A stretch of 64,000 nucleotides of DNA from Gammaproteobacteria bacterium HGW-Gammaproteobacteria-15 (lineage in GTDB: Bacteria > Pseudomonadota > Gammaproteobacteria > Enterobacterales > Alteromonadaceae), in contig PGZF01000001.1 in the NCBI GenBank assembly GCA_002840125.1, forward strand, positions 372,001-436,000, read 5' to 3'. The notes under the pieces are model-generated. The model saw only the letters and a list, made by a program, of their open reading frames with translations, was not told the DNA's origin and made no database searches. Position numbers and translations under genes: made by a program. This document shows positions 17,762 to 28,114 of this stretch, one piece after another. How positions within the stretch are numbered: position 1 is the first letter of the stretch; each line of letters begins with the position of its first letter.

Positions 17762-20700
17762 CTGAAGGTCTCCAATGCACTGCTCCAGAATGGATTATTT
17801 ACGGTATCAGGTACCAGTTCTACCCGCGCTTTATTACCCTGAACTGCCAGATGCAGGATCTTATCAGTTCGGGTTTGCGGCCTGGCCTGGGTTAATTCAT
17901 CCAGAAAACGGAACCAGGACCACTCACCTTCCTGACTAATATTGGATGGTAAACCCGAGTTTGCCGGGGTAAACACGAGGCGGGTTTGCAATTTATTGCG
18001 ATCACCCGGCCAGAAAAACTGCCGCGAGCGGGTTGGGCCATGCCGGTATGACAACTCCTGTCCGTCAAGCTCAAGTAATAAGTGGGTAATATGCCGATCC
18101 AGATACACCGGCCGTAAACTAAAGCCCACTTTCAGCTTCTGACTGCCACCGTCAAAAAATGCTGCCCGGATCTGCTGGGCTGACTGAAAGGTTTTCAGAA
18201 TGCTCTGGTCCAACCCGATATCGCGTTTAAAGGTCCAGGTTGTGCTACTGGTATTAACAAAAGGTTGTAAATAATCTTTGAAGAACACATCCAGCGTGCC
18301 GCCGTAACCAAAGAAGCGCTCAAAGTCTCTGAGCTTAATATCTTCTTTTGAGCGCCGGTTCAGCGGGTAACGATCAGCAATAGCCCTTCTGTACTCTGCC
18401 AGCACTGTACCCTGCCAGGCTTCGTTAATATGCTGACGGCTGCCTTTGGCAAACAATTTGGTGGTGTCGGTAGATAAACTGCCAAGCCAGTCAGAAAAAG
18501 GCGACGGAACATCGCTTTTCAACCGGCGCAGCGCTACGCTAAGCTCGTTACCGCCCTCGCCGTTCAACTGATTAGCGTAGGCTTGGCGGGCCATTCCGCC
18601 GGGTACATATAATCGCTCCAGATAATCGTGATACATGCGGCTGGTTTGGGCAATTTGCTCCAACTGCGGTTCCTGAATGCTCAGTACTTCACTAAAGGCA
18701 CGCTCAACCTCAATGCCTGGCAGCTGTTGTTGTAACGCCGACATATTGTCTGGTAACAGCCGGTTTAAACGGGCTTTCTGGCTGGAAAATTGTGTATCTG
18801 CAACCTTACCAGCCACCTCTTTTGCCATATTGGCTTCAGCTGATTCAGGCAGACTGGTCAGCCGCACATTTTGCTGCACTGCGCGGATAATATTCTGTAT
18901 TGGCTGTTCTGGCCCTGCCAGCACCCGGGTAACAAACACGCCCTGCTCAACGTCACTGACAGAACTGATGCTGATATCGTTCAGCAACTCTTGCCATACG
19001 TAGACGTAATCACGCAGGTACTTTTCGGTAACCTGATCAGACAATGTCGTATCCGCAGCACCTTCTTCACCATCTGCGGCTTCACCATATACCCAGCTGT
19101 CTTGCATCAGACTTCTGATAATACGGCGCTTTTCAATGTTAAACAGGCCATGGAAACCTTTATAGGTATAAAGCCCTGAAATACCCTGCTGTAATGGCTG
19201 GCCACTTTTACGCTTAACCACTTTTATGCCGTCAGTACCCAGTACATCAACCAGACGAAAATCCGGAATATGGCTTTTCATCAGCTCAGTACGTACCCGC
19301 TGGTAAGCCCTCTCGGCCAACGGCACTGTCAGTAATAATTCGCGTGCAGCAACAACAACATCCTGCTGATAGGTAGCACCCTTAATGCCACCTTCTAATA
19401 AAGCCTGCAGGTGGTTTTGCAACGACAACCGCAGCGGCTGGCTGACATCACCGGGATACTGGCGTTCGGTATAAAGGGCAAACCAGGAGCTAAGCTGTTC
19501 AGCATTAAAATGCTCCGGCCGAAATACCATCAGATAGGTTTTTAAGGTTTCATACAGGTAGTCACGGTGCTCAGCATTGCGCTGCATTTCCTCTGTTAAT
19601 ACCTGGGTAAAATAAGGCACAAAGCTATGGTACAAGCCATGCTGGTAAGCTGTTTTACCTGCTTGTCCAAGCTTGTCGCCCTGATATAAACCGAGGTTTT
19701 TCGGGCCATCAACCGGGATAACACCAGAGTAACCGGCCGGTAAATCACGCAACAGGTTAAGTTGTTCGTTAAGCGCTACTACATCCTGCTGCGGCTTGGC
19801 AGATGCCGCCAGTTGCTGATAGTCATTAACCGATGCGGTAACCTGATCGACCAAACGGCTGTTCCAGTTGTAGCTGCCTGTCCAGGCAACCAGTAACCAG
19901 CACGCTGTTACTGCCGTGCCTGCCAGCACACCGCGACGGATCCAGCGATGCTTATTTTTATGATGCAGATTAACCGAAGCCAGTTCCCGCTCCGGAATGA
20001 CAATTTCTTCAAAAAAGCGTTTAATAAAGTAGCCTTTGCCCTCACCGGTCTGGCGCCGCAATGGTGGCTCAGCTAAACCAAAATTGCTGCCAAGCTGTGA
20101 CATGATGCGATCAATCGGCACCCCTTCCTGCGTAGCACTGGCAATATAAACGCCCCGCAACATTGTGGCTTTTTCAAACGGATTAGGCGCAAAAATTTCT
20201 TTCAGGAAATCGTCAGCTGCACTTTGCAGTAATCTTAACTGACGTGGAAACTCGTAAATTGCAGCACGGTTGTCCTGATCATGTTCGTACTGTAACCGGC
20301 TGAACAAGCGTTGGGTTAAGCGGTTAATAATGGCGTGAAATTCTTTATTAAACTGCGCCACTACCCCTTTTTCACTGTCTGCCTGCGCAACGTCAAAGGT
20401 CATGCCCCACACCTGCTCACGCTCTTCAGCGGTAAGGTGATCAAAAAACTCAGTAAAACCGGCAATCAGATCGGCCTTGGTAAACATGACATAAACCGGA
20501 AAAGTCATACCCAGCTGGTTTTGCAATTCTTGCACCCGTTGCTTAATAGCGCGGGCATGCAAATTGCGCTCGGTGCGGGTTTGGTTAAGTAAATCAGCCA
20601 GGCTGACAAACACAATTACGCCGTTTATCGGCCGGCGCGGCCGGTGTTTACGTAATAAACCAAGAAAACCCTGCCAGGCAGTAGAATCCTGAGCTGCGTG

Positions 20701-21291
20701 GCTATCCTGTGTGGTGTAACGCCCGGCAGTGTCTATCAATACGGCCTGATTAGTAAACCACCAGTCACACTGTCGCGTTCCACCAATGCCTTCAATGGCA
20801 TCCATGCCCATATGTTCTTTTAGCGGAAACTCTAACCCGGAATTGTGCAGTGCGGTGGTTTTGCCTGATCCCGGCGGGCCGATAAGCATGTACCAGGGTA
20901 ACTGGTATATATCACGGGCTTTACTAAAACGGGCATGCTTTAAAATATCCAGCGCTTTTTGCATTCGCTCGCGCAGCACTTCAATGTCGCGTCGGGCCAG
21001 CTCATCATGCTGCTGATGCTCTTCGCCATTTAGTAGTGTATCTACCGCTTGCTTGTGTGAGCGGCTTTCGCGTAATCCTTTAATATAATGGCTACCCCCC
21101 CATATCAGGGCAATAACCAATAAAGTCAGTAAGCGTGCGGTTGCACTTGCCAGAGGCTCATAACCGGCTATGGCCAGCAACGGGCCACCAAACCATATAA
21201 GCAGTGCTAAGGCCGTAAGACCCAGTACGGTAATAAAGACGCTGGACTTAAACAACCGCACAACCGGTTGCAGCGCTGATTTAACTTTCAT
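17743..21291 (-). CDS. tssM: TssM (IcmF) membrane complex protein
   Basis: An 1182-residue IcmF-family inner-membrane protein. Two membrane helices lie near residues 18-40 and 52-66, the cytoplasmic NTPase domain has Walker A GPPGSGKT at 138-145, a third helix follows at about 440, and a long periplasmic part carries the DUF1215 region and a C-terminal beta domain that contacts TssJ. It is the channel body with TssJ and TssL. Full length, no break. Confidence 0.97.
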   Translation of the reverse strand: MKVKSALQPVVRLFKSSVFITVLGLTALALLIWFGGPLLAIAGYEPLASATARLLTLLVIALIWGGSHYIKGLRESRSHKQAVDTLLNGEEHQQHDELARRDIEVLRERMQKALDILKHARFSKARDIYQLPWYMLIGPPGSGKTTALHNSGLEFPLKEHMGMDAIEGIGGTRQCDWWFTNQAVLIDTAGRYTTQDSHAAQDSTAWQGFLGLLRKHRPRRPINGVIVFVSLADLLNQTRTERNLHARAIKQRVQELQNQLGMTFPVYVMFTKADLIAGFTEFFDHLTAEEREQVWGMTFDVAQADSEKGVVAQFNKEFHAIINRLTQRLFSRLQYEHDQDNRAAIYEFPRQLRLLQSAADDFLKEIFAPNPFEKATMLRGVYIASATQEGVPIDRIMSQLGSNFGLAEPPLRRQTGEGKGYFIKRFFEEIVIPERELASVNLHHKNKHRWIRRGVLAGTAVTACWLLVAWTGSYNWNSRLVDQVTASVNDYQQLAASAKPQQDVVALNEQLNLLRDLPAGYSGVIPVDGPKNLGLYQGDKLGQAGKTAYQHGLYHSFVPYFTQVLTEEMQRNAEHRDYLYETLKTYLMVFRPEHFNAEQLSSWFALYTERQYPGDVSQPLRLSLQNHLQALLEGGIKGATYQQDVVVAARELLLTVPLAERAYQRVRTELMKSHIPDFRLVDVLGTDGIKVVKRKSGQPLQQGISGLYTYKGFHGLFNIEKRRIIRSLMQDSWVYGEAADGEEGAADTTLSDQVTEKYLRDYVYVWQELLNDISISSVSDVEQGVFVTRVLAGPEQPIQNIIRAVQQNVRLTSLPESAEANMAKEVAGKVADTQFSSQKARLNRLLPDNMSALQQQLPGIEVERAFSEVLSIQEPQLEQIAQTSRMYHDYLERLYVPGGMARQAYANQLNGEGGNELSVALRRLKSDVPSPFSDWLGSLSTDTTKLFAKGSRQHINEAWQGTVLAEYRRAIADRYPLNRRSKEDIKLRDFERFFGYGGTLDVFFKDYLQPFVNTSSTTWTFKRDIGLDQSILKTFQSAQQIRAAFFDGGSQKLKVGFSLRPVYLDRHITHLLLELDGQELSYRHGPTRSRQFFWPGDRNKLQTRLVFTPANSGLPSNISQEGEWSWFRFLDELTQARPQTRTDKILHLAVQGNKARVELVPDTVNNPFWSSALETFSCPASL

Positions 21292-21313
21292 AACACTTCC
21301 CTTGCTTAAGGCG

Positions 21314-22624
21314 TTACTGTAACAGGTCTATTTCTACCCGCCGGTTCAATGCACGATTAGCTGCACTGTCGTTTGGCGCTATAGGGTTGGCATCACCATG
21401 CCCTTCAGGCCAGAGCCGGCCGCGTAAATCGGCGCCGGATGCCAGCGCATCCGACATGGCATTCGCCCGCGCCAGCGATAAATGCCAGTTAGACGGATAT
21501 TTACTGGTGAAAATAGGTAAGTCATCGGTATAGCCGCTTACGAGGATACGGCCTTCTGTGCTTTCCAGTGCGCGGGCAATTTTCACCGCTATGGGTGCAA
21601 AGCCTTCATTTATGCCGGTGCTACCTGGGCTAAACAGTTGATCAAGCCCAACACGGATCCTCACCCGGTCTGGCAGCTCGATTACCTCAAGCAACTCACG
21701 GCGGATCTCAGTTTGCAGCAACTGCTGTAGTTTTATGGCGTCTTGCCGGGCTTTTGCTGTTACCACCTGCGGCGCGTCTTGCTGCCAGCTAACCAGGCTG
21801 TTTAACTGACGGTGTACCTGATCAGAATAGCTATTTATCTGATAATTAAGGTACATATAGCTGCCAAGTAAAGCGGCACCAATGACTGAGCAAAATACCC
21901 ACAATGGGAATTCTGCTTCCAGTTTACTCGCTGCTACAACCTGGCTACGCCAGCCGGGTGATAATTCCCGCTCCGGCTCGCCACGTTGTGAGCGGATAGC
22001 TTTGTAGGCACGCTCACGATAACCTTCAAGTTTTTCATAACCGCGCTCTTCAACCCGCATTTTGCCGACAAAACCAAATGACAGACAAAGGTATTGCAGC
22101 TCCAGCAATAACAGGTTTTCCCGCGGCGCGGCTATAGCACTGTCCAACAAAGTAAAGAAGTATTCGCCGCCGAAAGTTTCATTGTGAAACGTCGACAATA
22201 AGCTCTCTGTTGCCCAGTCACTGTTACCGCCCCAACTGGTGTTTAATACCGCTTCATCAATAAAAGAACACATGCAGTAACGCGCATTTTCAATCAGTTC
22301 GCTACTGACAGCTTTGTGCCTGAGTTGTTGTTCATACTGATTAATTAACTGAATACACTGTGTTTTCAGGCTGGCAACATCTGCATGGCTGACGGTGTTA
22401 CGTATTGGCGGGATCAACGAAAACAGCGCACCGGCTTCATCAATCAGAATGTTGTCACTAATGGACAACACCTGCATACGCTGCATATTGTCTGGCGCTT
22501 TAACATGAGCTGCCATGCGTGTTTTATCCGGATCTCCGGTATGTTCCTGCACCGGCGCCGGAGCATTGCTTTTAGCAGGTGCCCGGCCACCCGGACGGGG
22601 TTTCATCACGGTTTTATCAGACAT
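21314..22624 (-). CDS. tssL: TssL (DotU) with OmpA-like peptidoglycan-binding domain
   Basis: A 436-residue extended TssL. Residues 50-230 are the cytoplasmic DotU domain (YCMCSFIDEAVLNTSWGG), one membrane helix is at 241-260, and 315-436 is an OmpA/MotB-like domain (LVSGYTDDLP, then ANRALNRRVEIDLLQ). The fused domain anchors the complex to peptidoglycan, a role filled in other systems by separate TagL or TagP proteins. Confidence 0.96.
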   Translation of the reverse strand: MSDKTVMKPRPGGRAPAKSNAPAPVQEHTGDPDKTRMAAHVKAPDNMQRMQVLSISDNILIDEAGALFSLIPPIRNTVSHADVASLKTQCIQLINQYEQQLRHKAVSSELIENARYCMCSFIDEAVLNTSWGGNSDWATESLLSTFHNETFGGEYFFTLLDSAIAAPRENLLLLELQYLCLSFGFVGKMRVEERGYEKLEGYRERAYKAIRSQRGEPERELSPGWRSQVVAASKLEAEFPLWVFCSVIGAALLGSYMYLNYQINSYSDQVHRQLNSLVSWQQDAPQVVTAKARQDAIKLQQLLQTEIRRELLEVIELPDRVRIRVGLDQLFSPGSTGINEGFAPIAVKIARALESTEGRILVSGYTDDLPIFTSKYPSNWHLSLARANAMSDALASGADLRGRLWPEGHGDANPIAPNDSAANRALNRRVEIDLLQ

Positions 22625-22664
22625 TTTTTGTCATCCATGTTAGTCATAACAGCCTTTGCAGGCG

Positions 22665-23993
22665 TCAGGCTTTAATCGCCCACAGTTCAATTTTTAAGCC
22701 GGGGTAATTACCGGACAAATGCAAAGCCAGGCCACCGCTATTTGCCAGCCGTTCCCAGTAAATACTGCCTTTATCTAACTGAAAATAATGGTACCCAGCG
22801 TGATACGGCACCTGCCGTGGCGCCACAGGTAAACCGGTTACGGCAATACCCGGCAGCTGGTTATTCACTAACTCACGAATATGCTCTACCGGGCCAATCT
22901 TTAACCGCGACGGCAGATGTTTACGAATATCTTCAGCAGGTAAATCGGCACTGACTGCCAACACAAACTGGGCATACTCCAGTAAGGTTTTATCTGTCAG
23001 TGGCGACACCAGAATGCCAAACTTGGCCTGTTCCAGCGGCAACGCCTGTGCGGTTTGCTCCAGCACCACGCTTAGCGTCTGGTTCATAATTACGCTTAAG
23101 TTACCGAATACGGCGGTCAGATCATCGTGCTGATACTGCGGAAACTGCGGAGGCCTTTTCTGCCGGGCAGTAAAAGTAGCCAGTTCGCCCAGCATACTTA
23201 TCATTAACCGATACAGGCTTAATGGATGCTCAAGTACACCGGTTTTCAAATGCCGTAATAACGGCTCATAGCGGTTAAGCACCTGCAGCATTAAAAAATC
23301 GGCAATAGAATTGGCTGTGCCCTGGCCTTTACCCAACCTGTCGGCCAGCGCTTCAGCACGCTGGCACAACATACCCAGGGCTTCTGTTAAAAAGGCCGAC
23401 AGTTCAGAGTCTTGTTGAATATCCAGCAATGGCGGAATGTACTTTTTCAGTAATTTTACTTCGCCCTGCTCCGACACCTCGCGGATCCGGGCCAACGGTA
23501 TACAGATAAAACCACCGCGGTCTTCTGATTCCAGCTTTAGTAACAACCTCAGCTTGGCCAGCTGCAATACTTCGGTCGCGTCCTCAGACAGACTGTTATC
23601 TGCCACGCTATGTTCAGCATAACTGTACCGGCTGATGTGAGAACCGCTGTCAGAACTGATATTCTGCCCGTTAGCTTTATCCATTGCTAAGCACAGGTAT
23701 ACCTGTTGATCGCGGCAGGTTTTCGGGATCTGAATAGCTGCCGGTAACGCTTCAACTGCTGGCAATTGCAGCACAGTACCATCCGGCAACACGGCTTCGA
23801 GCTCTGCCAACCCAAACTGGGCAAACTTCAGACTTTGCTGATCAATTTCGCAGCGACGCACACCCCAGCCATAAGGTAGTTGCATTGTCATCTGCTGCTG
23901 GCGGGCATAGTCAAAATAACGCTCTTGTTGTTGAAAATGTTGTGGCCGTAAAAACAAGCCTTCAGACCAGGCAATCCGGCTGTAGTCACTCAT
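22665..23993 (-). CDS. tssK: TssK baseplate-membrane adaptor
   Basis: A 442-residue TssK (ImpJ/VasE). It starts YSRIAWSEGLFLRPQHFQQQERYF, the family signature (read in two parts), and ends GNYPGLKIELWAIKA. It joins the baseplate to TssL/TssM as trimers with a phage receptor-binding-like fold. The tssL start follows after 40 bases. Confidence 0.95.
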   Translation of the reverse strand: MSDYSRIAWSEGLFLRPQHFQQQERYFDYARQQQMTMQLPYGWGVRRCEIDQQSLKFAQFGLAELEAVLPDGTVLQLPAVEALPAAIQIPKTCRDQQVYLCLAMDKANGQNISSDSGSHISRYSYAEHSVADNSLSEDATEVLQLAKLRLLLKLESEDRGGFICIPLARIREVSEQGEVKLLKKYIPPLLDIQQDSELSAFLTEALGMLCQRAEALADRLGKGQGTANSIADFLMLQVLNRYEPLLRHLKTGVLEHPLSLYRLMISMLGELATFTARQKRPPQFPQYQHDDLTAVFGNLSVIMNQTLSVVLEQTAQALPLEQAKFGILVSPLTDKTLLEYAQFVLAVSADLPAEDIRKHLPSRLKIGPVEHIRELVNNQLPGIAVTGLPVAPRQVPYHAGYHYFQLDKGSIYWERLANSGGLALHLSGNYPGLKIELWAIKA

Positions 23994-24016
23994 GTTGAAT
24001 TCCTTAAAACCGAAAT

Positions 24017-24499
24017 TTACCGTTTACGTTCCAGATCATGCTCGCGGATATACACCGCCAGTTTGTCGACATAAACATAGAAGTTGTCATAACCCGTTGG
24101 TTTTACATCAACCACTGCACGCCATCTTGCGCCCTCAATATCGCGATATGCCGCGACCACAGCCACAGCTTTAGTTGCTGGCAACAGTGCCATGCGATAT
24201 TCAGTACGTTGGCCCGGCTCAAACACCAGTTCATCTTTTTTCAGTAAATCAGTGCGTAAAACCACCTCTGGGTTATCGTACAGCGCAAAAAAGTCCTGGC
24301 TTTCAAATACAGTTTTCGATGCCAGTTCATAAACCTTAATAATGACCGGTGACGGACGGCCATCGGCATCAGGGTTGATGTCGGCAGCAACACGGAAATG
24401 CAATTTGGTTGAGGGTGGAAAAGTGGCATAAACTGCCTGGCATCCAGCCAGAACAGTCAGGCTCAACCAAACCAGAACCAGTATCTTTATTGTTTTCAT
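24017..24499 (-). CDS. tssJ: TssJ outer-membrane lipoprotein
   Basis: A 160-residue lipoprotein. The signal peptide MKTIKILVLVWLSLTV ends in lipobox LAGC with the acylated Cys at residue 20. The mature part has the transthyretin-like TssJ pattern (SPVIIKVYELAS, LRTDLLKKDELVFEPG). It holds TssM to the outer membrane. AGGAG precedes the start. Confidence 0.95.
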   Translation of the reverse strand: MKTIKILVLVWLSLTVLAGCQAVYATFPPSTKLHFRVAADINPDADGRPSPVIIKVYELASKTVFESQDFFALYDNPEVVLRTDLLKKDELVFEPGQRTEYRMALLPATKAVAVVAAYRDIEGARWRAVVDVKPTGYDNFYVYVDKLAVYIREHDLERKR

Positions 24500-24538
24500 T
24501 ACTACAGCTCCTGCTAATATGCTTGTGTATGACTTCTA

Positions 24539-25873
24539 TTATTTCGAGCGTAAACAGGCTTCATAAGCACTGATAAAATCGTCATTTACGCCCTGTTGGT
24601 TTTTCTTGCCAAGCTCCGCTGACAACTCTTTATGCAGCGCTTTGTATTGTGCCCAGAATCTGGCCTGACGCTGTGCCGGGTTTAGTTTGTCAACAAAGCT
24701 GCCGCCAAAATCTGCAGCTTCAATTTTCTGTGGTGCCAATTGCACCAACATGCCTGCCATAGCACCACTGGCGCCAGCGATAATGGCAGCTTCATGCTGT
24801 TTAATATCAGCAAAGGCCTCTGCAATAGCTTGCCTGGCAGGCATAAAACTAGACCCCGGCCGGTTGAACAAATTGTGAAATGCATCATCAATGCTGGCGG
24901 AAAACTTAAGCGGGTTGTTCTCGCGCTGCTGGAAGGTAGTTTGGTTAACACGGAAACTGTTTTTAACTTCAGAGCGCGCACGCATTACTTCCATCACGCC
25001 TAAAAGAGACTGCTGTAACGCTTGCCCTAATTGTTCCCACCATTGGCTGGAGTCAACCGATTGTATATTGGCTTGCGACACGCCCAGGCCGTTAAGAAAA
25101 GCCTGCAGGCAAGCCGCACTGTCAGCGGCCATAGCGGGTGCTGCGCTTTTGCGTTTATCTTTAACCAGGCTGGTGTTAACAATCTCGGTATCAGCAGTAT
25201 TGTCTGCGATGTCCTGTATCGGCTGTTCCGGTATCTTCTGCTGCCATGGTGCTTCCCAGTCATCAGGAATTAATGCAGCCGGGGCCAGAAAATGCTCGTC
25301 CATTGTCATTTCATGGCTCTGTTCTCTTGTTGCGGTTGCCGTATGAGCACCGGCTAAGCCAAAAGCCGGGCCAGCCAGTTCAGCAACCGAAAAACCACTA
25401 CTACTGTTGTTGCTTGTATGGTAAACCGGAGCCTGATGGGGAGGAGCGGTCTTTACCGCAACAGCTGGATGAGAAATTGTATCTGCCGGAGTGTTTTGTG
25501 CTGTAGCTACCGATACCAGCGTGCTGTCAGGCAGGGCATCAATCAGGGCAACCTGAATTTCATAGTCGCCCATGCATAATACATCGCCATGCTTTAGCTG
25601 ATGGCTATTGCCCTGCCCCAGAGCTTCAACTGCTCTGTTAATAAATAAACCATTAGTTGACTGATCAGTTATGCTAAATAAACCCTTATTGCAGCTTATG
25701 CTGGCATGCACGCCCGACACTACCCGCTCAGGATCAGGCAGATACCAATCTGCACGCTCTGAGCGCCCCAGTGTACCACCGGCGTTATCAAAGCGTTTTA
25801 CCGCAACCTGTTTGGGTGATAATCGGTGATAACTCAACACTGACAATTCAAGCAACCTGTCCTTTTGTCCCAT
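24539..25873 (-). CDS. tagH: TagH/Fha FHA-domain scaffold
   Basis: A 444-residue FHA protein. Start ATG at 25873 is chosen because GGAGG lies just upstream; a longer frame to 25903 lacks this. Residues 10-100 form the FHA fold with GR at 36-37, Ser53/His56 and Asn74, which bind phosphothreonine. The C-terminal part is the VI_FHA domain (VMRARSEVKNSFRVN, ending EAC-rich ISAYEACLRSK). PpkA phosphorylates Fha to trigger assembly and PppA reverses it. First gene of the long minus-strand operon. Confidence 0.93.
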   Translation of the reverse strand: MGQKDRLLELSVLSYHRLSPKQVAVKRFDNAGGTLGRSERADWYLPDPERVVSGVHASISCNKGLFSITDQSTNGLFINRAVEALGQGNSHQLKHGDVLCMGDYEIQVALIDALPDSTLVSVATAQNTPADTISHPAVAVKTAPPHQAPVYHTSNNSSSGFSVAELAGPAFGLAGAHTATATREQSHEMTMDEHFLAPAALIPDDWEAPWQQKIPEQPIQDIADNTADTEIVNTSLVKDKRKSAAPAMAADSAACLQAFLNGLGVSQANIQSVDSSQWWEQLGQALQQSLLGVMEVMRARSEVKNSFRVNQTTFQQRENNPLKFSASIDDAFHNLFNRPGSSFMPARQAIAEAFADIKQHEAAIIAGASGAMAGMLVQLAPQKIEAADFGGSFVDKLNPAQRQARFWAQYKALHKELSAELGKKNQQGVNDDFISAYEACLRSK

Positions 25874-26107
25874 ACCACCTCCTGCAGCACCACAATAAAA
25901 CACAATTTATTCACTATAAATCGGCAAAATAGATTAAGTTAAATTTATTGTTGCGTCAACAGAAACCAAATTAACAATTAGTAAAAATATGCTGATGACC
26001 TAACCACTTTTTTGTGAAATAATTGCATCATTCAGTGAGAGTGCCGGTAACAAATAGTGCGTAGTGCGATGTTTTTTCGCAGTAGCCAGCTGAACAAGGA
26101 GTAAACT
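25874..26107. promoter_or_regulatory. Divergent promoter region of tagH and ppkA
   Basis: About 230 AT-rich bases separate the divergent T6SS operon and ppkA. No clear sigma-54 (GG-N10-GC) site is seen. Transcription of both sides probably starts here, but I cannot place individual promoters. Confidence 0.5.
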
Positions 26108-28114
26108 ATGACGGATCAGAACCCAACAGGTGTCGACAACTTTGCCACCGAACAGGCGTCAGATGCAGACAAAACGCGCTATGCGGTAAAAAAAGCTGCA
26201 CCGTCAGACGCTGCGCCGGTAGCCGCCCTGCAAGGTGGTATGTTGATAAAAGAGCGCTATCTGCTGGAAAATAAAATTGGATCTGGCGGCATGAGTGATA
26301 TTTACCGGGCCACTGATCTGTTTTTGCAACAAGCTGGTGTCAGCAACAGTACCGTTGCTATAAAGGTGCTGCAGCAGCAATTTGTTGATCAGCCTGATGC
26401 TCTGCAGTTACTACTACAGGAAGCACATAAAACTCAGCAGCTGTCTCATCCGAACATAGTGCGGGTATTTGACGTTGATTCAGATCAGCAACATTACTTT
26501 ATTGTGATGGAGTATCTGGATGGCGAAAGTCTGGACCAGGTTATTAAACGCTATAAACCAAAGGGTTTGCCGCTTAAGTCTGCCATGAACCTGTTGTGTC
26601 AGATTGCTAACGCACTGGATTTTGCCCACAAAACCGGCATAGTGCACGCCGATTTAAAACCAGCCAATATTATGGTTAACCGCTCCGGTGAAGTAAAAGT
26701 ACTGGATTTTGGCGTGGCACAAAAGCTACAGCTAAACCACGATATATACGCCGCAGAGCAGCAAAGCCAGACAGCGCCGCTAAGTGGCTATACCCCGGCT
26801 TATGCCAGCCCTCAGTTACTGGCAGGTAATACCCCCTGCGTTGCTGACGATGTATTTTCATTTGCGTGTTTAAGCTATGAATTACTCACCAGTAAACACC
26901 CTTTTGAGCGCTTACCGGCAGACAAAGCCCAGCAACAAAATAAGCAGGCGACAAAACCAGCCCATTTAAACCTGCTGCAATGGCAAACATTAAAGCGTGC
27001 ACTGCAATTTGACAGTGCCAGGCGTAATGTCAATATCAGCGGTATCATTAAACAGTTTAAACAGCCCGTATGGCAGCCTGCTGTTGCCGCAGCAGCGGTG
27101 CTACTGGTTGGCTGGGGCGGCTGGCACTATCATCAGCAACAACAGGCAACCATAGCTGAACTGAGTAACCAAAGTAGCGCATTGCAACAAAAACAGCAGC
27201 AGTACCAACAACTTAATCAATCGTCAGCGGCAGACCTGCTGGCGACACTGGCCGCTAATGAGGGCCGAACGTTAGAAACTGAAGGTATTCTAAGATTACA
27301 ACAAAATGAGATTTTGCAGCATTTTGAACAGCAAATTGACAACATTATCAGCGACCGCAGCTTTAATTATCCGAATTATCCGGAGATAGAGCGTATTCTG
27401 ACACAAGCACGCGAACTGTATCCGGACTCGCACTATCTGGCGGGGCTGAGCAACAATATGCTGCGCAGTAAGCAAACCGCTATTGATGTTTTACGTTCGC
27501 AGTTAAGCCAGTTATTGCTAAGCCGGCAATATCAGCAACAAAGCGATGCCCAGGATCCGCATAAAATTATTGCCGAGCTAAAACGCATCGACAGCCGTTA
27601 TCAGGCAACGCCTGACGACGCAGAAGCTGCGGTATATGTATCGGCGTTTGAGCAAGCTGTAGCAACTAATGATGCTATGGCTTTGCAGCACCTGATTAGT
27701 GTGGGTGAGGTACTATTTTCACGTCATAGCGATACCGCCAAGCTGGTAGAGCAAGGACAACAACTTGCTGTAGCAGTAGATGCAATGGCAGCATACCGGC
27801 TGGCACAAAGCCGTGGCGACGCCGCTACTTTTCCTTATCAGGCAGCAGAAGTTTTTTATCAGCACAGCTTTACATTACTGGAAAACGAACTGGCTGTCAG
27901 CGAAGCAGCTGAGCAGATAGATGCGGTGTATACCAAACTACAGCAATATGATGCTGAAGTTCCGGCAGACTTTTCATTACACAAAGCCATGCGCCGTAAA
28001 CTGGCGGATAAATATCTGGTGTTGTCGGGTGAGCTGCTAAAAACCAATCAGGTACGCAATGCTGAGCGGCTTATGCGCCGCGCAAATGAACTAATGAGCA
28101 GCCTTAACAGCTAG
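26108..28114 (+). CDS. ppkA: PpkA transmembrane Ser/Thr kinase
   Basis: A 668-residue Hanks-type kinase. The glycine loop IGSGGMSDIY starts at 57, the catalytic Lys is K86 (VAIKVL), the catalytic loop is HADLKPAN with Asp182, and DFG is at 200-202. A membrane helix is at 322-340, followed by a Gln-rich coiled segment and a helical periplasmic region with no von Willebrand domain. The catalytic loop reads HAD, not HRD, so activation-loop control may differ. It phosphorylates Fha to activate the T6SS. AAGGAG precedes the ATG. Its stop overlaps the stop of the convergent btuF. Confidence 0.92.
   Translation: MTDQNPTGVDNFATEQASDADKTRYAVKKAAPSDAAPVAALQGGMLIKERYLLENKIGSGGMSDIYRATDLFLQQAGVSNSTVAIKVLQQQFVDQPDALQLLLQEAHKTQQLSHPNIVRVFDVDSDQQHYFIVMEYLDGESLDQVIKRYKPKGLPLKSAMNLLCQIANALDFAHKTGIVHADLKPANIMVNRSGEVKVLDFGVAQKLQLNHDIYAAEQQSQTAPLSGYTPAYASPQLLAGNTPCVADDVFSFACLSYELLTSKHPFERLPADKAQQQNKQATKPAHLNLLQWQTLKRALQFDSARRNVNISGIIKQFKQPVWQPAVAAAAVLLVGWGGWHYHQQQQATIAELSNQSSALQQKQQQYQQLNQSSAADLLATLAANEGRTLETEGILRLQQNEILQHFEQQIDNIISDRSFNYPNYPEIERILTQARELYPDSHYLAGLSNNMLRSKQTAIDVLRSQLSQLLLSRQYQQQSDAQDPHKIIAELKRIDSRYQATPDDAEAAVYVSAFEQAVATNDAMALQHLISVGEVLFSRHSDTAKLVEQGQQLAVAVDAMAAYRLAQSRGDAATFPYQAAEVFYQHSFTLLENELAVSEAAEQIDAVYTKLQQYDAEVPADFSLHKAMRRKLADKYLVLSGELLKTNQVRNAERLMRRANELMSSLNS

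Noticed and set aside
25904-26107. Sigma-54 promoter for the T6SS
   Set aside because: I looked for GG-N10-GC with TGGCAC/TTGC boxes in the divergent gap and found none convincing.
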